Positions 1-9,451 of a stretch of DNA of 64,000 bases are shown here, piece by piece. The notes under the pieces are model-generated. The model was not told where the DNA came from. It searched no databases and saw only the letters and a list, made by a program, of their open reading frames with translations. Origin of the DNA: an uncultured Bacteroidia bacterium (GTDB lineage: Bacteria > Bacteroidota > Bacteroidia > Bacteroidales > Prolixibacteraceae). The translations under genes and the position numbers were made by a program. The stretch lies in NCBI GenBank assembly GCA_903897145.1, contig CAIUAN010000007.1, positions 18,827 to 82,826 of the forward strand. The letters run 5' to 3'. Numbering within the stretch: position 1 is the first letter of the stretch; each line of letters starts with the position of its first letter.

Positions 1-2606
1 CGGTATTGGTTTGATTCTGGAAAGCAGCCATCAGAAGGTTCGCGAAACCGATAATCGCACTAACGCCCATAAAGCCATAACTTGCAGTAATAATAGCCAC
101 ATGAATAGCCAACCAATAGGAGCGCAGCACAGGAACTAGATTTGTAATCTCAGGATTCAACCAACTCATCTGAGCCACAAATAATGTCAGCCCAGAGAGG
201 ATTGCAGAAACAGCTAATACGATTGGATTGCGTCGCGCAAAGATTAGTCCAGCAAGCATAACTGCCCAAGCGATATAAATCATTGATTCGTATCCATTGC
301 TCCAAGGAAGGTGACCAGAGACATATCCACGAATGATTAACCCTGCTACTTGAGCTATAAATCCAATTGACAATCCAACGACGATGTAATTAACCGCTTT
401 TTGCTTTAGAGGTTTGGTTGTAAGTAACGAATAGAAAAACAGTCCGAATAAGATAAACCCGAGCAGCGAATACCAGGCTGAAAGGTCTTTAAAGATATTT
501 ACGTGATTGTAGAAAATCTCGAGATTCTGCTTCAGTTCCCCAGGAATCAGCGCGGATCCAAATTGCTCTTGATATCCGATGATCATCGCAATGGTTTTGC
601 TTGCTAATTCTTGATTGTTGTTTCGCATCGACATGACAAAATCAGGGAAAACCCGTGCGATCAATGTCGAGTCAGAACCGAAGCTTTTTGGGAAATGGGC
701 AATTGGCGTGTACCACTTTAGATCTGTCTTATCGGGTGATGGGAAAAACTGGTACATGTCACCATGATAAATCTGGTAAACCACATTTAACCGATCATCA
801 ATTTTTATTACATCATTATCAAAGAGCTTACGATCACCAGGTTTTTTGCCAAAAGCGGTCTGAACTTCGCTGATTAACTTATAATTACCCTGACTATCAA
901 AAAAGTCATTAAAAGAAGCCTTTCCTTTTGGAACGCCTAACTTCAGTCCTACTTGCTCCTCAGAGATTGCAATCATTGGTGTTTGTTGCCACTCTTGTGG
1001 GAAAGCGAGCATTCCTAGTACAACTTGTTCAGGCGATTGCCCAGCTATCTCTTCTGCACGCGACACTTTCATGACCATTTCATAGGCCAGAGTACTAAAT
1101 GGTTTAATTCGTCCATCATGACCTTGAACCCACACTTTCGCAAACTCTTTAGCTAACAAAGGAGATACTGGATTTGGTTCAGCAGCATTCGCAGCTAGTG
1201 AGCCAAATAAGCTTAGTGCAATGACAAGTGTTGAAACGGATGCCGCACGCTTTAATAATCCCACGAAATAACTATTCGGATTAAAAATTGAGAGCAGAAT
1301 AAACAAGAACAACAAGAAGTATCCCATATACGTAATCAAGGTTCCGGCAAGATCATCATTCACTGAAAGGATTGTTCCCCTTTCATCCATATCATAAGAA
1401 GATTGATAGAACCGAAATCCTCGATGATTCAAAATATTATTCATAAATATTTTATAATCCTTGGTTATACCCTGCTCTTTATCTGTTAATGTAACCATAC
1501 TTTCATAAGAGGCCGGGCTATTAGAACCAGGATAACGCTCCAAAACGAAATCGTTTAATTTTATAGAAAATGGCAAGATTCGCTCTTCTGGACCAATCCA
1601 CATCTGATAATTTATGCCACCGATGGAGCTAGAGAATTTAGCCGACTCGTTTGCATTTGAAGTCCATAGAGTGACTTTTTGTCGCTCATTATCACAGCCC
1701 ACTTGAAAAACCAAGGCATTTTCCCCCGAAGGCATACCGGTCCCAGCCGCAGCTTCAGCTCGTCCTGAAGGGATGAATTTCTTTACGACAAGGGAGGTTC
1801 CGCTCACCTGATAGATCATTCTTTCGGTGCATGAAAGAGGCTTTCCTGGAGGACATACAGAGGTAAGTTGTGCTCCCATATTGGTAGCTCGAAGGGTATC
1901 ATGAGCCAAAAGCACTAGACTATCGCCTCTGAAAATAAACCGAACGTCAGCATCGGCATTAAATCCGATCGTTAAACCATTTGCGTTGATCTGCTGACCA
2001 ACGTGCATCAACTCGCCCTTTCGGCCTCCAGTTTGTGCATAGACAAGGTCAATAAGTGGTTCTCCTTGAGGATCTGGGATTAGGCTTTTCTGTGCATCTA
2101 CAAAATAGTTTACCAGCTTAACATCAACCTCTTTAGCACCTGTCTTAACATTCCCAGAAAGATTAACTTTCGCTAAGGTAGATTGACCTGCCGACTTTGA
2201 AAAACCCTTTTGATCTCCTTGGAAATTGGTATTGAAATTAAAATTAGTTGAAGAGGAAACCATTACGTTAGTCGTCTCTCCTTCACGAATATGCATCACT
2301 CCTTCACTGCCAAAATAACGTGTAACACCGGCACCGAGGATGATTAAAATAAATGACAAATGGAAAATACCCATCGTTAGCTTCTTCTTTAAATACATCT
2401 TATGACGTAAGAAGCTAGCGATCATGTTCGCACACAGAATAGCCAAGATCAACTCGAGCCACCAAGTGTTATAGACCAATGACCTAGCGGCCTCGGTACC
2501 ATAACCATTCTCGATAAAAGTGCCAATAGCTAGCGCGGTAGCAAAAAGTAGCAAAAGGAATCCAGCTGTTGCAGCAGAGAAAATAAAATTGAAGAAACTC
2601 TTCATA
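1..2606 (-). CDS. ccsBA: Fused ResB/CcsA cytochrome c biogenesis protein (5' part, cut by window edge)
   Basis: The reading frame is open from an ATG at 2606 to the left edge (about 868 codons), so the C-terminus is missing. The N-terminus has two hydrophobic helices, then a long periplasmic ResB-like region with many beta-type segments. A further helix follows, then a second periplasmic stretch, and then several helices with CcsA character, including the run PWSNGYESMIYIAW and the helix WLAIHVAIITASYGF. The tryptophan-rich heme-handling WWD motif of CcsA should lie beyond the edge. In system II, CcsBA exports heme and attaches it to CXXCH motifs of secreted cytochromes. That fits the heme c proteins encoded at 13685-14614 and 18035-18934. 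Downstream on the same strand after a 88-nt gap from alaS; co-transcription is possible but not shown. Confidence 0.88.
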
Positions 2607-2694
2607 AAAGTAAAATTAAGATAGGCTAAAGGTAGTCAATAATTAAAATTCCACCTAATAGACCCAAACTGAATAGCATGCAAAAAACTCGAAG

Positions 2695-5310
2695 CTAGAT
2701 CAATTTTCGTGCTTCAATCAAAAGCGTTGGTATACCAGCGGGCTCTTTCCCTCCAGCGGTAGCATAAAAAGGCTGACCGCCTCCACTGCCATTCACCGCC
2801 TTAGCCAAATCACGAACAATAGATCCAGCATTCAACCCTTTCTCCTTCAGTAGATTATCAGATATCATAACATGGACATTTGCTTTCCCATCAATTTCAG
2901 CAGCGAGCACTAAAAATAAATTTGAGACCTCCCCTTTTAACTGAAAAGCAATATCTTTTAGGATTGCGCTATTCTCCACTTTCAGCTGCTTGGCTAAGAA
3001 ATTAATCCCATTTACAGACTCGATAAGTGGCAAGAGCTCCTTTTTAATTTTGCTCGCCTGCTCTTTTTCAAATGCTTCTGCTTGCTTGGTCAGCAACTGG
3101 AATTTTGAGAATAGATCTTCAACAGCACCTTTTACATCTGACGGATTGTTAAACAAGGAGGCGATATCTTTTAGTGCACTCAGATTACGCTCAACATGGG
3201 CCTCAGCCTTAGATCCAGTTATTGCTTCAATTCGTCGAACTCCAGCGGAGATCGAACCCTCGGAGAGGATAATAAACTGACCAATATTTCCCGTTGACGA
3301 GACATGTGTTCCACCACATAACTCAACCGAATCTCCAAATTTAATGACACGAACATGATCACCATATTTCTCTCCAAAGAGAGCAATGGCTCCCATTTTA
3401 TTGGCTTCCGCAATTGGCACTTCACGACGCTCGTCGCGTTGATCGTTAGCGCGAATAAGCTCATTAACGCGTTGTTGAATTTGCAGTAGCTCCTCCTCAG
3501 AGACTTTCTGAAAATGACTAAAGTCAAATCGAAGCGAATCAGGGTTTACCAACGATCCTTTTTGCTCAATATGTTTTCCTAAAATCTCACGCAAGGCATG
3601 ATCAAGAAGATGGGTAGCGGTATGATTGTTTTCTGTTAGCTTGCGATTCGTTGAATTAACGGTCGCATTAAATTCTTGATCAGGATTTGAAGGCATCTCT
3701 TTGGCAAGATGGACAGTGAGGTTATTCTCTTTTACCGTGTCAAAAATTTCAATTTTCTTACCGTCAGCCTCCAGAAAACCGGAATCACCTACCTGGCCCC
3801 CAGATTCCGCATAGAATGGGGTTGTATTAAACACCAGCTGGAAATACTCACCCTTTTTCCCTTTTACTTTTCGGTAACGATTAATCTTAAGCTTAGCCTC
3901 GAGAACATCATAACCAATGAAGCCATCATCTTTTGCTTGTTGAACTTCAATCCAATCACCTGTCTCTGTTTGAGTTGCGCTACGAGAGCGATTTTTTTGT
4001 GCCTCCATGGCAGATTCAAAGTCCGCTTGATTCACAGAAAGCCCTTGTTCGCGAAGGATTAGCTCGGTCAGATCTAACGGAAAGCCAAATGTATCATAGA
4101 GTTCAAAAGCCACTGTTCCACTAACCTCAAGTCCACCTTTCTTTTTCGTGTCGTCAATAATGGCATCTAGCATCTTGATACCCGTCTCAAGAGTACGAAG
4201 GAAAGAATCTTCCTCCTCACGAATAACGTTAATGACTAAGTCTTGTTGTTTAATTAGTTCAGGGAATGCCTCACCCATATTCTCTGCCAGCACTTTAACA
4301 AGCTGATGGATAAATGGCTTTCTGAATTCCAAGAAGGTATATCCGTACCTCACCGCACGACGCAAGATACGTCGAATAACATATCCTGCTTTATTATTTG
4401 AGGGTAATTGACCATCGGTAATGGCAAATGAGATCGCCCGGAGGTGATCTGCGATAACACGCATGGCAATATCAGCCTTCTCATTTGTGCCATATTTAAT
4501 TCCGGCAAGCTGACCAATATGATTAATCACATTCTGAAACACATCGGTATCGTAATTCGATTGTTTATTTTGAATCACCATACATAAACGCTCAAAACCC
4601 ATTCCGGTATCAACATGCTTTGCAGGCAACTCTTCTAGCTGACCACTTGCTTTACGATTAAACTGGATAAAAACGAGATTCCAGATTTCGATAACTTGAG
4701 GATGTCCTTCATTCACTAAATCGCGACCATTAACTTTCTCTTTTTCCTCTTCACTACGAATGTCCACATGGATCTCAGAGCAAGGACCACAAGGTCCAGA
4801 GTCGCCCATTTCCCAGAAGTTATCCTTTTTATTTCCCTTTAAAATTCGATCTTTAGGAAGGTATTTAAGCCACAAGTCTTGAGCTTCAGTATCCATAGGA
4901 ACGCCATCTTTCTCATCGCCTTCGAAAATGGTTACATAGAGTTTATCTACCGGTATTTTATATACATCGACTAACAATTCCCAAGCCCAGTCGATAGCAT
5001 CCTTTTTGAAATAATCACCAAAAGACCAGTTACCAAGCATTTCGAACATGGTATGATGGTAGGTATCATGGCCTACCTCTTCAAGGTCGTTATGTTTTCC
5101 AGAAACCCGAAGGCATTTTTGAGTGTCAGCAATTCGAGGATTTTTCGCGGGTGAGTTACCCAAGAAAATATCTTTAAACTGATTCATTCCTGCATTGGTA
5201 AACATCAATGTTGGATCGTTCTTAACGACCATTGGAGCAGATGTAACAATAGCATGCTCTTTGGAAGCAAAGAAATCAAGAAATGTCTGACGTATCTGTT
5301 TCGAATTCAT
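2695..5310 (-). CDS. alaS: Alanine--tRNA ligase
   Basis: Cytosolic class II synthetase that charges tRNA-Ala and edits misacylated Ser/Gly. At 871 aa it is close to the usual length of about 875. The N-terminal catalytic domain contains MFTNAGMNQFKDIFLG (about residue 36) and CLRVSGKHNDLEEVG. The editing domain has the HXXXH pair (about H560 and H564) and the CXXXH pair (about C665 and H669). The C-terminus holds the glycine-rich DHHA1-type end (GSGGGQPFYATAGG). The ATG at 5310 gives the canonical N-terminus with no earlier in-frame alternative of note. It is divergent from the M23 peptidase gene. Its substrate tRNA-Ala is also in this window (63913-63986) and carries the G3:U70 identity pair. 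Confidence 0.98.
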   Translation of the reverse strand: MNSKQIRQTFLDFFASKEHAIVTSAPMVVKNDPTLMFTNAGMNQFKDIFLGNSPAKNPRIADTQKCLRVSGKHNDLEEVGHDTYHHTMFEMLGNWSFGDYFKKDAIDWAWELLVDVYKIPVDKLYVTIFEGDEKDGVPMDTEAQDLWLKYLPKDRILKGNKKDNFWEMGDSGPCGPCSEIHVDIRSEEEKEKVNGRDLVNEGHPQVIEIWNLVFIQFNRKASGQLEELPAKHVDTGMGFERLCMVIQNKQSNYDTDVFQNVINHIGQLAGIKYGTNEKADIAMRVIADHLRAISFAITDGQLPSNNKAGYVIRRILRRAVRYGYTFLEFRKPFIHQLVKVLAENMGEAFPELIKQQDLVINVIREEEDSFLRTLETGIKMLDAIIDDTKKKGGLEVSGTVAFELYDTFGFPLDLTELILREQGLSVNQADFESAMEAQKNRSRSATQTETGDWIEVQQAKDDGFIGYDVLEAKLKINRYRKVKGKKGEYFQLVFNTTPFYAESGGQVGDSGFLEADGKKIEIFDTVKENNLTVHLAKEMPSNPDQEFNATVNSTNRKLTENNHTATHLLDHALREILGKHIEQKGSLVNPDSLRFDFSHFQKVSEEELLQIQQRVNELIRANDQRDERREVPIAEANKMGAIALFGEKYGDHVRVIKFGDSVELCGGTHVSSTGNIGQFIILSEGSISAGVRRIEAITGSKAEAHVERNLSALKDIASLFNNPSDVKGAVEDLFSKFQLLTKQAEAFEKEQASKIKKELLPLIESVNGINFLAKQLKVENSAILKDIAFQLKGEVSNLFLVLAAEIDGKANVHVMISDNLLKEKGLNAGSIVRDLAKAVNGSGGGQPFYATAGGKEPAGIPTLLIEARKLI

Positions 5311-5418
5311 AAAGATTAGAAATTAATATCGATAAAATTTAGTTTTCATTCAGGCTTAAGCCCTTAGACAAACTAATTTCGATAGATTTGCAGCGTATAA
5401 ACGCTATACTTATAAACC

Positions 5419-5448
5419 TTGCAAAATTAGATTATTTCGCTAATTTTG
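5419..5448 (+). promoter_or_regulatory. Bacteroidetes-type promoter for the M23 peptidase operon
   Basis: TTG at 5419-5421, a 19-nt spacer, then TAATTTTG at 5441-5448. This matches the -33/-7 pattern (TTG, N19, TAnnTTTG) of the major Bacteroidetes sigma factor. The start codon lies 32 nt after the -7 box, which leaves a short leader. Confidence 0.6.
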
Positions 5449-5480
5449 ATCCTAGTGAATTAAAATAATGAATAAAGATA

Positions 5481-6449
5481 ATGGGTAAAACCAATTATAG
5501 ATTTAATCCCGATACTTTAAGCTTTGATAAAATAGAACGTAACATCAAGACTTTGTTGCGTTTTATCCTTGGATATCTATCCACGAGCCTTGTTTCTGGG
5601 ATCTTTTTCTTCTTTATTTTTCTTCAATTTTTTGATTCTCCTCAGACTAAAAGGCTCAAGCGCCAAAACGAACAATTACTGTCGCAGTATACCTTATTGA
5701 ACAAAGATTTTGAGAAAGTCTCAAAAGTCCTGGAGGAAATTGAAGAGCGCGACGACAATATCTACCGCGTAATTTTTGAGGCTGAGCCTATACCTGCAAC
5801 GGTTAGAATGGCTGGCTTTGGCGGATCCAATAGATATTCGAAACTCCAAGAGATGGATAATTCTGATTTAATTACCAATACAACTCGAAGGTTAGATATT
5901 CTATCAAAACAGGTCTTCGTTCAAGCGAAGTCATACGATGAAGTGGCAAAGATGGCCTTAAGTAAAGAAAAGATGATTGCCTCAATGCCATCTATTATGC
6001 CAGTTGCCAATAAAGATTTAAAGCAAACAGCCTCAGGTTGGGGAATGCGTGTCCATCCAATTTATAAGATTTTGAGGTTTCATTACGGAATGGATTTCAC
6101 AGCGGCCACTGGCACAAAAGTCTTAGCCACTGGCATTGGCACTATAAAATCGACAGATCGAGAGACGGGATATGGCAACACCATTGTTGTTGATCATGGG
6201 TTTGGCTATGAGAGCTATTACGCGCATCTTAGCCGCATCAATGTGCAAGTAGGTCAAAAAATAAAGCGAGGAGATGTGATTGGATTTGTAGGCAGCACTG
6301 GAGCTTCCACCGCACCGCACCTTCACTATGAAGTGAGTAAGAATGGACAAAAAGTAAATCCGCAAAATTATTATTTCCAAGATCTCACCCCTCTTGAATA
6401 CGAAAAAATGATTGCGATTTCGACCAATAAAGGACAAAGTTTCGACTAA
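5481..6449 (+). CDS. Membrane-anchored M23 (LytM-type) peptidase
   Basis: Likely a murein endopeptidase, or a regulator of one, facing the periplasm. An N-terminal cytoplasmic tail is followed by one transmembrane helix (about residues 24-50), a coiled coil (about 54-85) and a C-terminal LytM domain (about 185-300). Zinc ligands are visible: H201 and D205 in HYGMD, and the HXH pair H280/H282 in HLHYEV. All expected ligands are present, so it may be catalytically active. The coiled coil plus LytM layout resembles cell-division-linked Bacteroidetes M23 proteins. It is the first gene of a plus-strand run; the MerR gene starts 12 nt after its stop. Confidence 0.9.
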   Translation: MGKTNYRFNPDTLSFDKIERNIKTLLRFILGYLSTSLVSGIFFFFIFLQFFDSPQTKRLKRQNEQLLSQYTLLNKDFEKVSKVLEEIEERDDNIYRVIFEAEPIPATVRMAGFGGSNRYSKLQEMDNSDLITNTTRRLDILSKQVFVQAKSYDEVAKMALSKEKMIASMPSIMPVANKDLKQTASGWGMRVHPIYKILRFHYGMDFTAATGTKVLATGIGTIKSTDRETGYGNTIVVDHGFGYESYYAHLSRINVQVGQKIKRGDVIGFVGSTGASTAPHLHYEVSKNGQKVNPQNYYFQDLTPLEYEKMIAISTNKGQSFD

Positions 6450-6461
6450 TAATTATACGCC

Positions 6462-6797
6462 GTGGCATTTAAAGAACCAAAATCAGAAAAACATTACTAC
6501 TCCATTGGAGAAGTTTCGACCAAGTTTGGACTTGCACCATCAACCTTGCGCTTTTGGGAGAAAGAATTTGATACGATCAAACCTTTTAAGAATAAAAAAG
6601 GGGATCGATTCTATACGCAAGAGGATATAAACCACCTATCGCTGATTCATCACCTCGTCAAGGAGCGAGGCATGACCTTAAAAGGAGCAAGAACAAAAAT
6701 CAAGGAGAACAAGTCGGAGACAGATTCAACCTTTGAGATTGTGCAGAAGCTACAACAAATAAAAACGTTTTTACTCGAAATTAAAGAGTCGCTTTAA
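6462..6797 (+). CDS. MerR-family transcriptional regulator
   Basis: A 111-aa DNA-binding protein starting at a GTG codon (6462), 12 nt after the M23 stop. The N-terminal winged helix-turn-helix reads YSIGEVSTKFGLAPSTLRFW, typical of MerR proteins. The second half (DINHLSLIHHLVKERGMTLKGA) is the wing and the start of the dimerisation helix. There is no C-terminal effector domain and no cysteine cluster, so a metal sensor is unlikely. Small MerR proteins next to an M23 peptidase are common in Bacteroidetes; the regulated genes are unknown. Confidence 0.88.
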   Translation: MAFKEPKSEKHYYSIGEVSTKFGLAPSTLRFWEKEFDTIKPFKNKKGDRFYTQEDINHLSLIHHLVKERGMTLKGARTKIKENKSETDSTFEIVQKLQQIKTFLLEIKESL

Positions 6798-6841
6798 GCA
6801 ACTTTCAAGCAAAAATTATATTCGCCTAAATCATTTGCCCA

Positions 6842-7945
6842 ATGCATATTAGAGAGATCATCTCATACCTTGAATCCATTGCTCCTTCAGTTTACCAAGA
6901 GTCATACGACAATACTGGACTTCTTGTAGGCGATCCAAACGGACATGTTTCGAGTGCACTGTTGACCCTTGATATCACGGAAGAGGTAATTGACGAAGCC
7001 ATAGAGACGGGCTGTGAATTAATCATTGCGCATCATCCCATTATTTTCAAAGGGGTAAAAAAACTAACTGGCAAAACATATGTAGAGCGCTGTGTGATTA
7101 AAGCGATCAAAAATGACATCGCAATTTTTGCATCGCATACAAATCTAGACAGCGTCAACGGTGGCGTAAACACAAAAATTTGCGAGAAAATTGGACTCAC
7201 GAACCTTTCTATCTTAGCACCAGTGAAGGAGCAGCTACTAAAGCTAAGCACATTTATTCCTGCAGATCATTTAGAAGTTGTACGAGAGGCCCTATTTACA
7301 GCTGGGGCTGGCGCAATTGGGAAATATGACAAAGCCAGTTTCAGTGTCGATGGAGTTGGAACATTTAGAGCAGGAGAAGATGCGAACCCCTATGTTGGTG
7401 AGATCGGTGCATTTCACGCTGAAAAAGAGGTGCGATTTGAGACCATTCTTCCTCGTTATTTAAAAGAAAAAGTTGTGAATGCACTCGTTCTGGCACACCC
7501 CTATGAGGAGGTGGCTTATGATCTAGTCCTACTCGAAAACAATCTTGCGGACGTAGGCTCAGGAATGATTGGTTGGCTCCCAGGAGCAGAGAATGAAGTC
7601 GATTTTTTAGCTCGTCTAATTCAGATTTTCGGCTGCAAAACAATACGGCACAGTGCCTTGACTGGAAAACAAATTAAAAAAGTTGCGGTATGCGGAGGTT
7701 CAGGGAGTTTTCTTATCCAGGATGCGATTCATGCAGGAGCCGACATATTTATCACCGCAGATCTTAAGTATCATGAGTTTTTCGATGCGGAAGAAAAAAT
7801 CATATTAGCAGATATTGGACACTATGAAAGTGAACAATTTACCAAGGAGCTTTTTTATGAGATTCTTATAAAAAAATTTCCTAACTTTGCACTCCGTTTA
7901 TCGGAAGTAAAAACAAACCCTGTATTGTACCTTTGTGAGCAATAA
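6842..7945 (+). CDS. NIF3-like dinuclear metal-centre protein (YbgI/YqfO family)
   Basis: A 367-aa protein of the NIF3 family, which forms toroidal hexamers with two metals per subunit. The best-supported role in the family is metal-dependent hydrolysis or GTP cyclohydrolase I type 2-like activity, but the cellular role is unsettled. Visible metal motifs are AHHPIIFKGVKKL (about residues 63-75) and the C-terminal HYESEQF near residue 325. The middle (about 130-235) is the PII-like insert found in the long bacterial form. It starts 44 nt after merR and is followed 21 nt later by the zinc-ribbon gene, a pairing widely conserved in bacteria. Confidence 0.9.
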   Translation: MHIREIISYLESIAPSVYQESYDNTGLLVGDPNGHVSSALLTLDITEEVIDEAIETGCELIIAHHPIIFKGVKKLTGKTYVERCVIKAIKNDIAIFASHTNLDSVNGGVNTKICEKIGLTNLSILAPVKEQLLKLSTFIPADHLEVVREALFTAGAGAIGKYDKASFSVDGVGTFRAGEDANPYVGEIGAFHAEKEVRFETILPRYLKEKVVNALVLAHPYEEVAYDLVLLENNLADVGSGMIGWLPGAENEVDFLARLIQIFGCKTIRHSALTGKQIKKVAVCGGSGSFLIQDAIHAGADIFITADLKYHEFFDAEEKIILADIGHYESEQFTKELFYEILIKKFPNFALRLSEVKTNPVLYLCEQ

Positions 7946-7966
7946 CAAAATTGTAAATTTCAGATT

Positions 7967-8755
7967 ATGCCAGTAAATACGATTAAATCAACAGAAGGAA
8001 AAGAGGTTTCTATTCAGGAGAAACTTAAAATGCTCTATGAACTTCAAACCGTAGCATCAGAAATCGACAAGATTAATACCTTGCGTGGAGAACTTCCATT
8101 AGAAGTTCAAGATCTTGAGGATGAGATTGTTGGATTAAAGACGCGTATTGCAAATCTTACCGAGGAGCTTAAAAGTCTAAATCTTACCATTGGAACTAAG
8201 AAGACTGAAATAAAAGATTCTAAAAGCAAAATTGACAAATACAAAGAGCAACAAGATAACGTGCGTAACAACCGTGAATTCGACTCGCTCTCGAAAGAAA
8301 TTGAGTTCCAAACACTAGAAATTGAATTAGCAGAGAAGAAGATTCGTGAGTTTACAATCGACATCAAAAGCAAATCTGAACTAGCTGAGACTTCTGAAAA
8401 ATTATTTGTCGAAAGAGAAGATGATCTGATCAGAAAACAGAAGGAACTTGAAGAGATTACTGCTGAAACTGCGGTTGAAGAAGAGAAATTAAAGAACAAG
8501 GTGATCAAGATCGAAGGGATGATTGAAGAGCGTTTAGTTATGGCCTTTAACCGTATTCGGAAAAATGCACGCAACGGACTATCTGTTGTAACGGTTCAGC
8601 GTGATGCGTGTGGAGGTTGTTTCAACAAGATTCCGCCACAACGTCAAATGGACATTGCCTCAAGAAAGAAAATTATTGTTTGCGAATATTGCGGACGTAT
8701 TTTAGTCGATAAAGATATTGCAACCCCAATCGAAGAAACGGATCAACCGATTTAA
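7967..8755 (+). CDS. CT398/DUF164-type coiled-coil protein with C4 zinc ribbon
   Basis: A 262-aa cytosolic protein. Residues about 15-200 are a long charged coiled coil rich in Glu and Lys. The C-terminus is a zinc ribbon with ligands C215/C218 and C239/C242. This is the architecture of the CT398 family, proposed to interact with secretion or flagellar ATPase components in other phyla; its role in Bacteroidetes is unknown. It lies 21 nt after the NIF3-like gene and ends in a strong terminator, so the four-gene run 5481-8755 is likely one transcript. Confidence 0.88.
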   Translation: MPVNTIKSTEGKEVSIQEKLKMLYELQTVASEIDKINTLRGELPLEVQDLEDEIVGLKTRIANLTEELKSLNLTIGTKKTEIKDSKSKIDKYKEQQDNVRNNREFDSLSKEIEFQTLEIELAEKKIREFTIDIKSKSELAETSEKLFVEREDDLIRKQKELEEITAETAVEEEKLKNKVIKIEGMIEERLVMAFNRIRKNARNGLSVVTVQRDACGGCFNKIPPQRQMDIASRKKIIVCEYCGRILVDKDIATPIEETDQPI

Positions 8756-8776
8756 AAAATTCTTTTTAAAAAGATA

Positions 8777-8809
8777 AAGACCTACTCACATCGAGCAGGT
8801 CTTTTTTTT
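8777..8809 (+). terminator. Rho-independent terminator after the zinc-ribbon gene
   Basis: Arms AAGACCTACTC and GAGCAGGTCTT form an imperfect stem around a 5-nt loop and run into eight T residues. It lies about 20 nt after the stop at 8755. The remaining stretch to 8991 holds no gene that I can support. Confidence 0.85.
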
Positions 8810-8991
8810 GTCTACAAATCTCGCGCTACCAGACAGCAAGAAATTGAATATCAAACGACTATTCGTTTATAACCAGATACAATCGTATGTGGTTTAATAT
8901 ATTCGGATATAAGCGGTTTGCATCCGAATAAGTTTTCTTGGAGAATTAGATTTACTATTATAATATTTTTTTCACCATTAAAACTTCTACG

Positions 8992-9336
8992 ATGAACGCT
9001 TTAAGAAACAGTGTGAGGCTAATTGGCCATTTGGGTGAAAATCCTAAATTCAAAAAATTGGACAGTGAAAAATCGGTCGCAAATTTCTCCCTGGCTACGA
9101 ATGAAAATTTCAAAGATCAGGAAGGGAACAAAAAATCGGAAACTACATGGCACAAGTTAGTTGCCTGGGGACGGCAAGCTGAGTTTTCAGAGAAATACCT
9201 AAAAAAAGGGTCTGAAGTTGCTATTGAAGGTAAATTAACAAACCATTCGTATGAAGACAAAAATGGAGAAACACATTTTGTCACTGAGATTGTGATTAAC
9301 GACATCCTCATTCTTGACAAGAAAGCTGCCAATTAA
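8992..9336 (+). CDS. ssb: Single-stranded DNA-binding protein
   Basis: A 114-aa OB-fold protein. NALRNSVRLIGHLGENP at the N-terminus, then TTWHKLVAWGRQAEF, and GSEVAIEGKLTNHSYEDKNG are the conserved SSB segments. It lacks the glycine-rich linker and the acidic C-terminal tip (DDDIPF-like) that recruit replication partners. It is therefore the short SSB type, perhaps a second SSB used in recombination or stress. It stands alone, between the terminator at 8777 and a hairpin at 9363. Confidence 0.93.
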   Translation: MNALRNSVRLIGHLGENPKFKKLDSEKSVANFSLATNENFKDQEGNKKSETTWHKLVAWGRQAEFSEKYLKKGSEVAIEGKLTNHSYEDKNGETHFVTEIVINDILILDKKAAN

Positions 9337-9362
9337 AAGGAGGAGAATTTATAAGGTTCAAC

Positions 9363-9415
9363 TTAATCAATTAGAGTTGCAAGAGCGAAAAAGTCTTGCC
9401 ATTCTAATTGATTAA
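9363..9415. terminator. Long symmetrical hairpin between convergent ssb and tex
   Basis: A perfect 13-bp inverted repeat, TTAATCAATTAGA (9363-9375) with TCTAATTGATTAA (9403-9415), encloses a second pair GCAAGA (9379-9384) / TCTTGC (9394-9399). Its place between convergent genes suggests a bidirectional terminator, though it lacks a long T run and its outer stem is AT-rich. Confidence 0.6.
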
Positions 9416-9451
9416 ATATCTCGAGCTAAACCTTTAATTTATAGGGCATAG

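Noticed and set aside
655..873. Short plus-strand ORF near the left edge
   Set aside because: It is antisense to the conserved ccsBA frame and has no recognisable family.
8107..8574. 155-codon minus-strand ORF within the zinc-ribbon gene
   Set aside because: It is a mirror of the coiled-coil repeat composition (Ser/Leu/Ile-rich antisense) and has no independent start signal.
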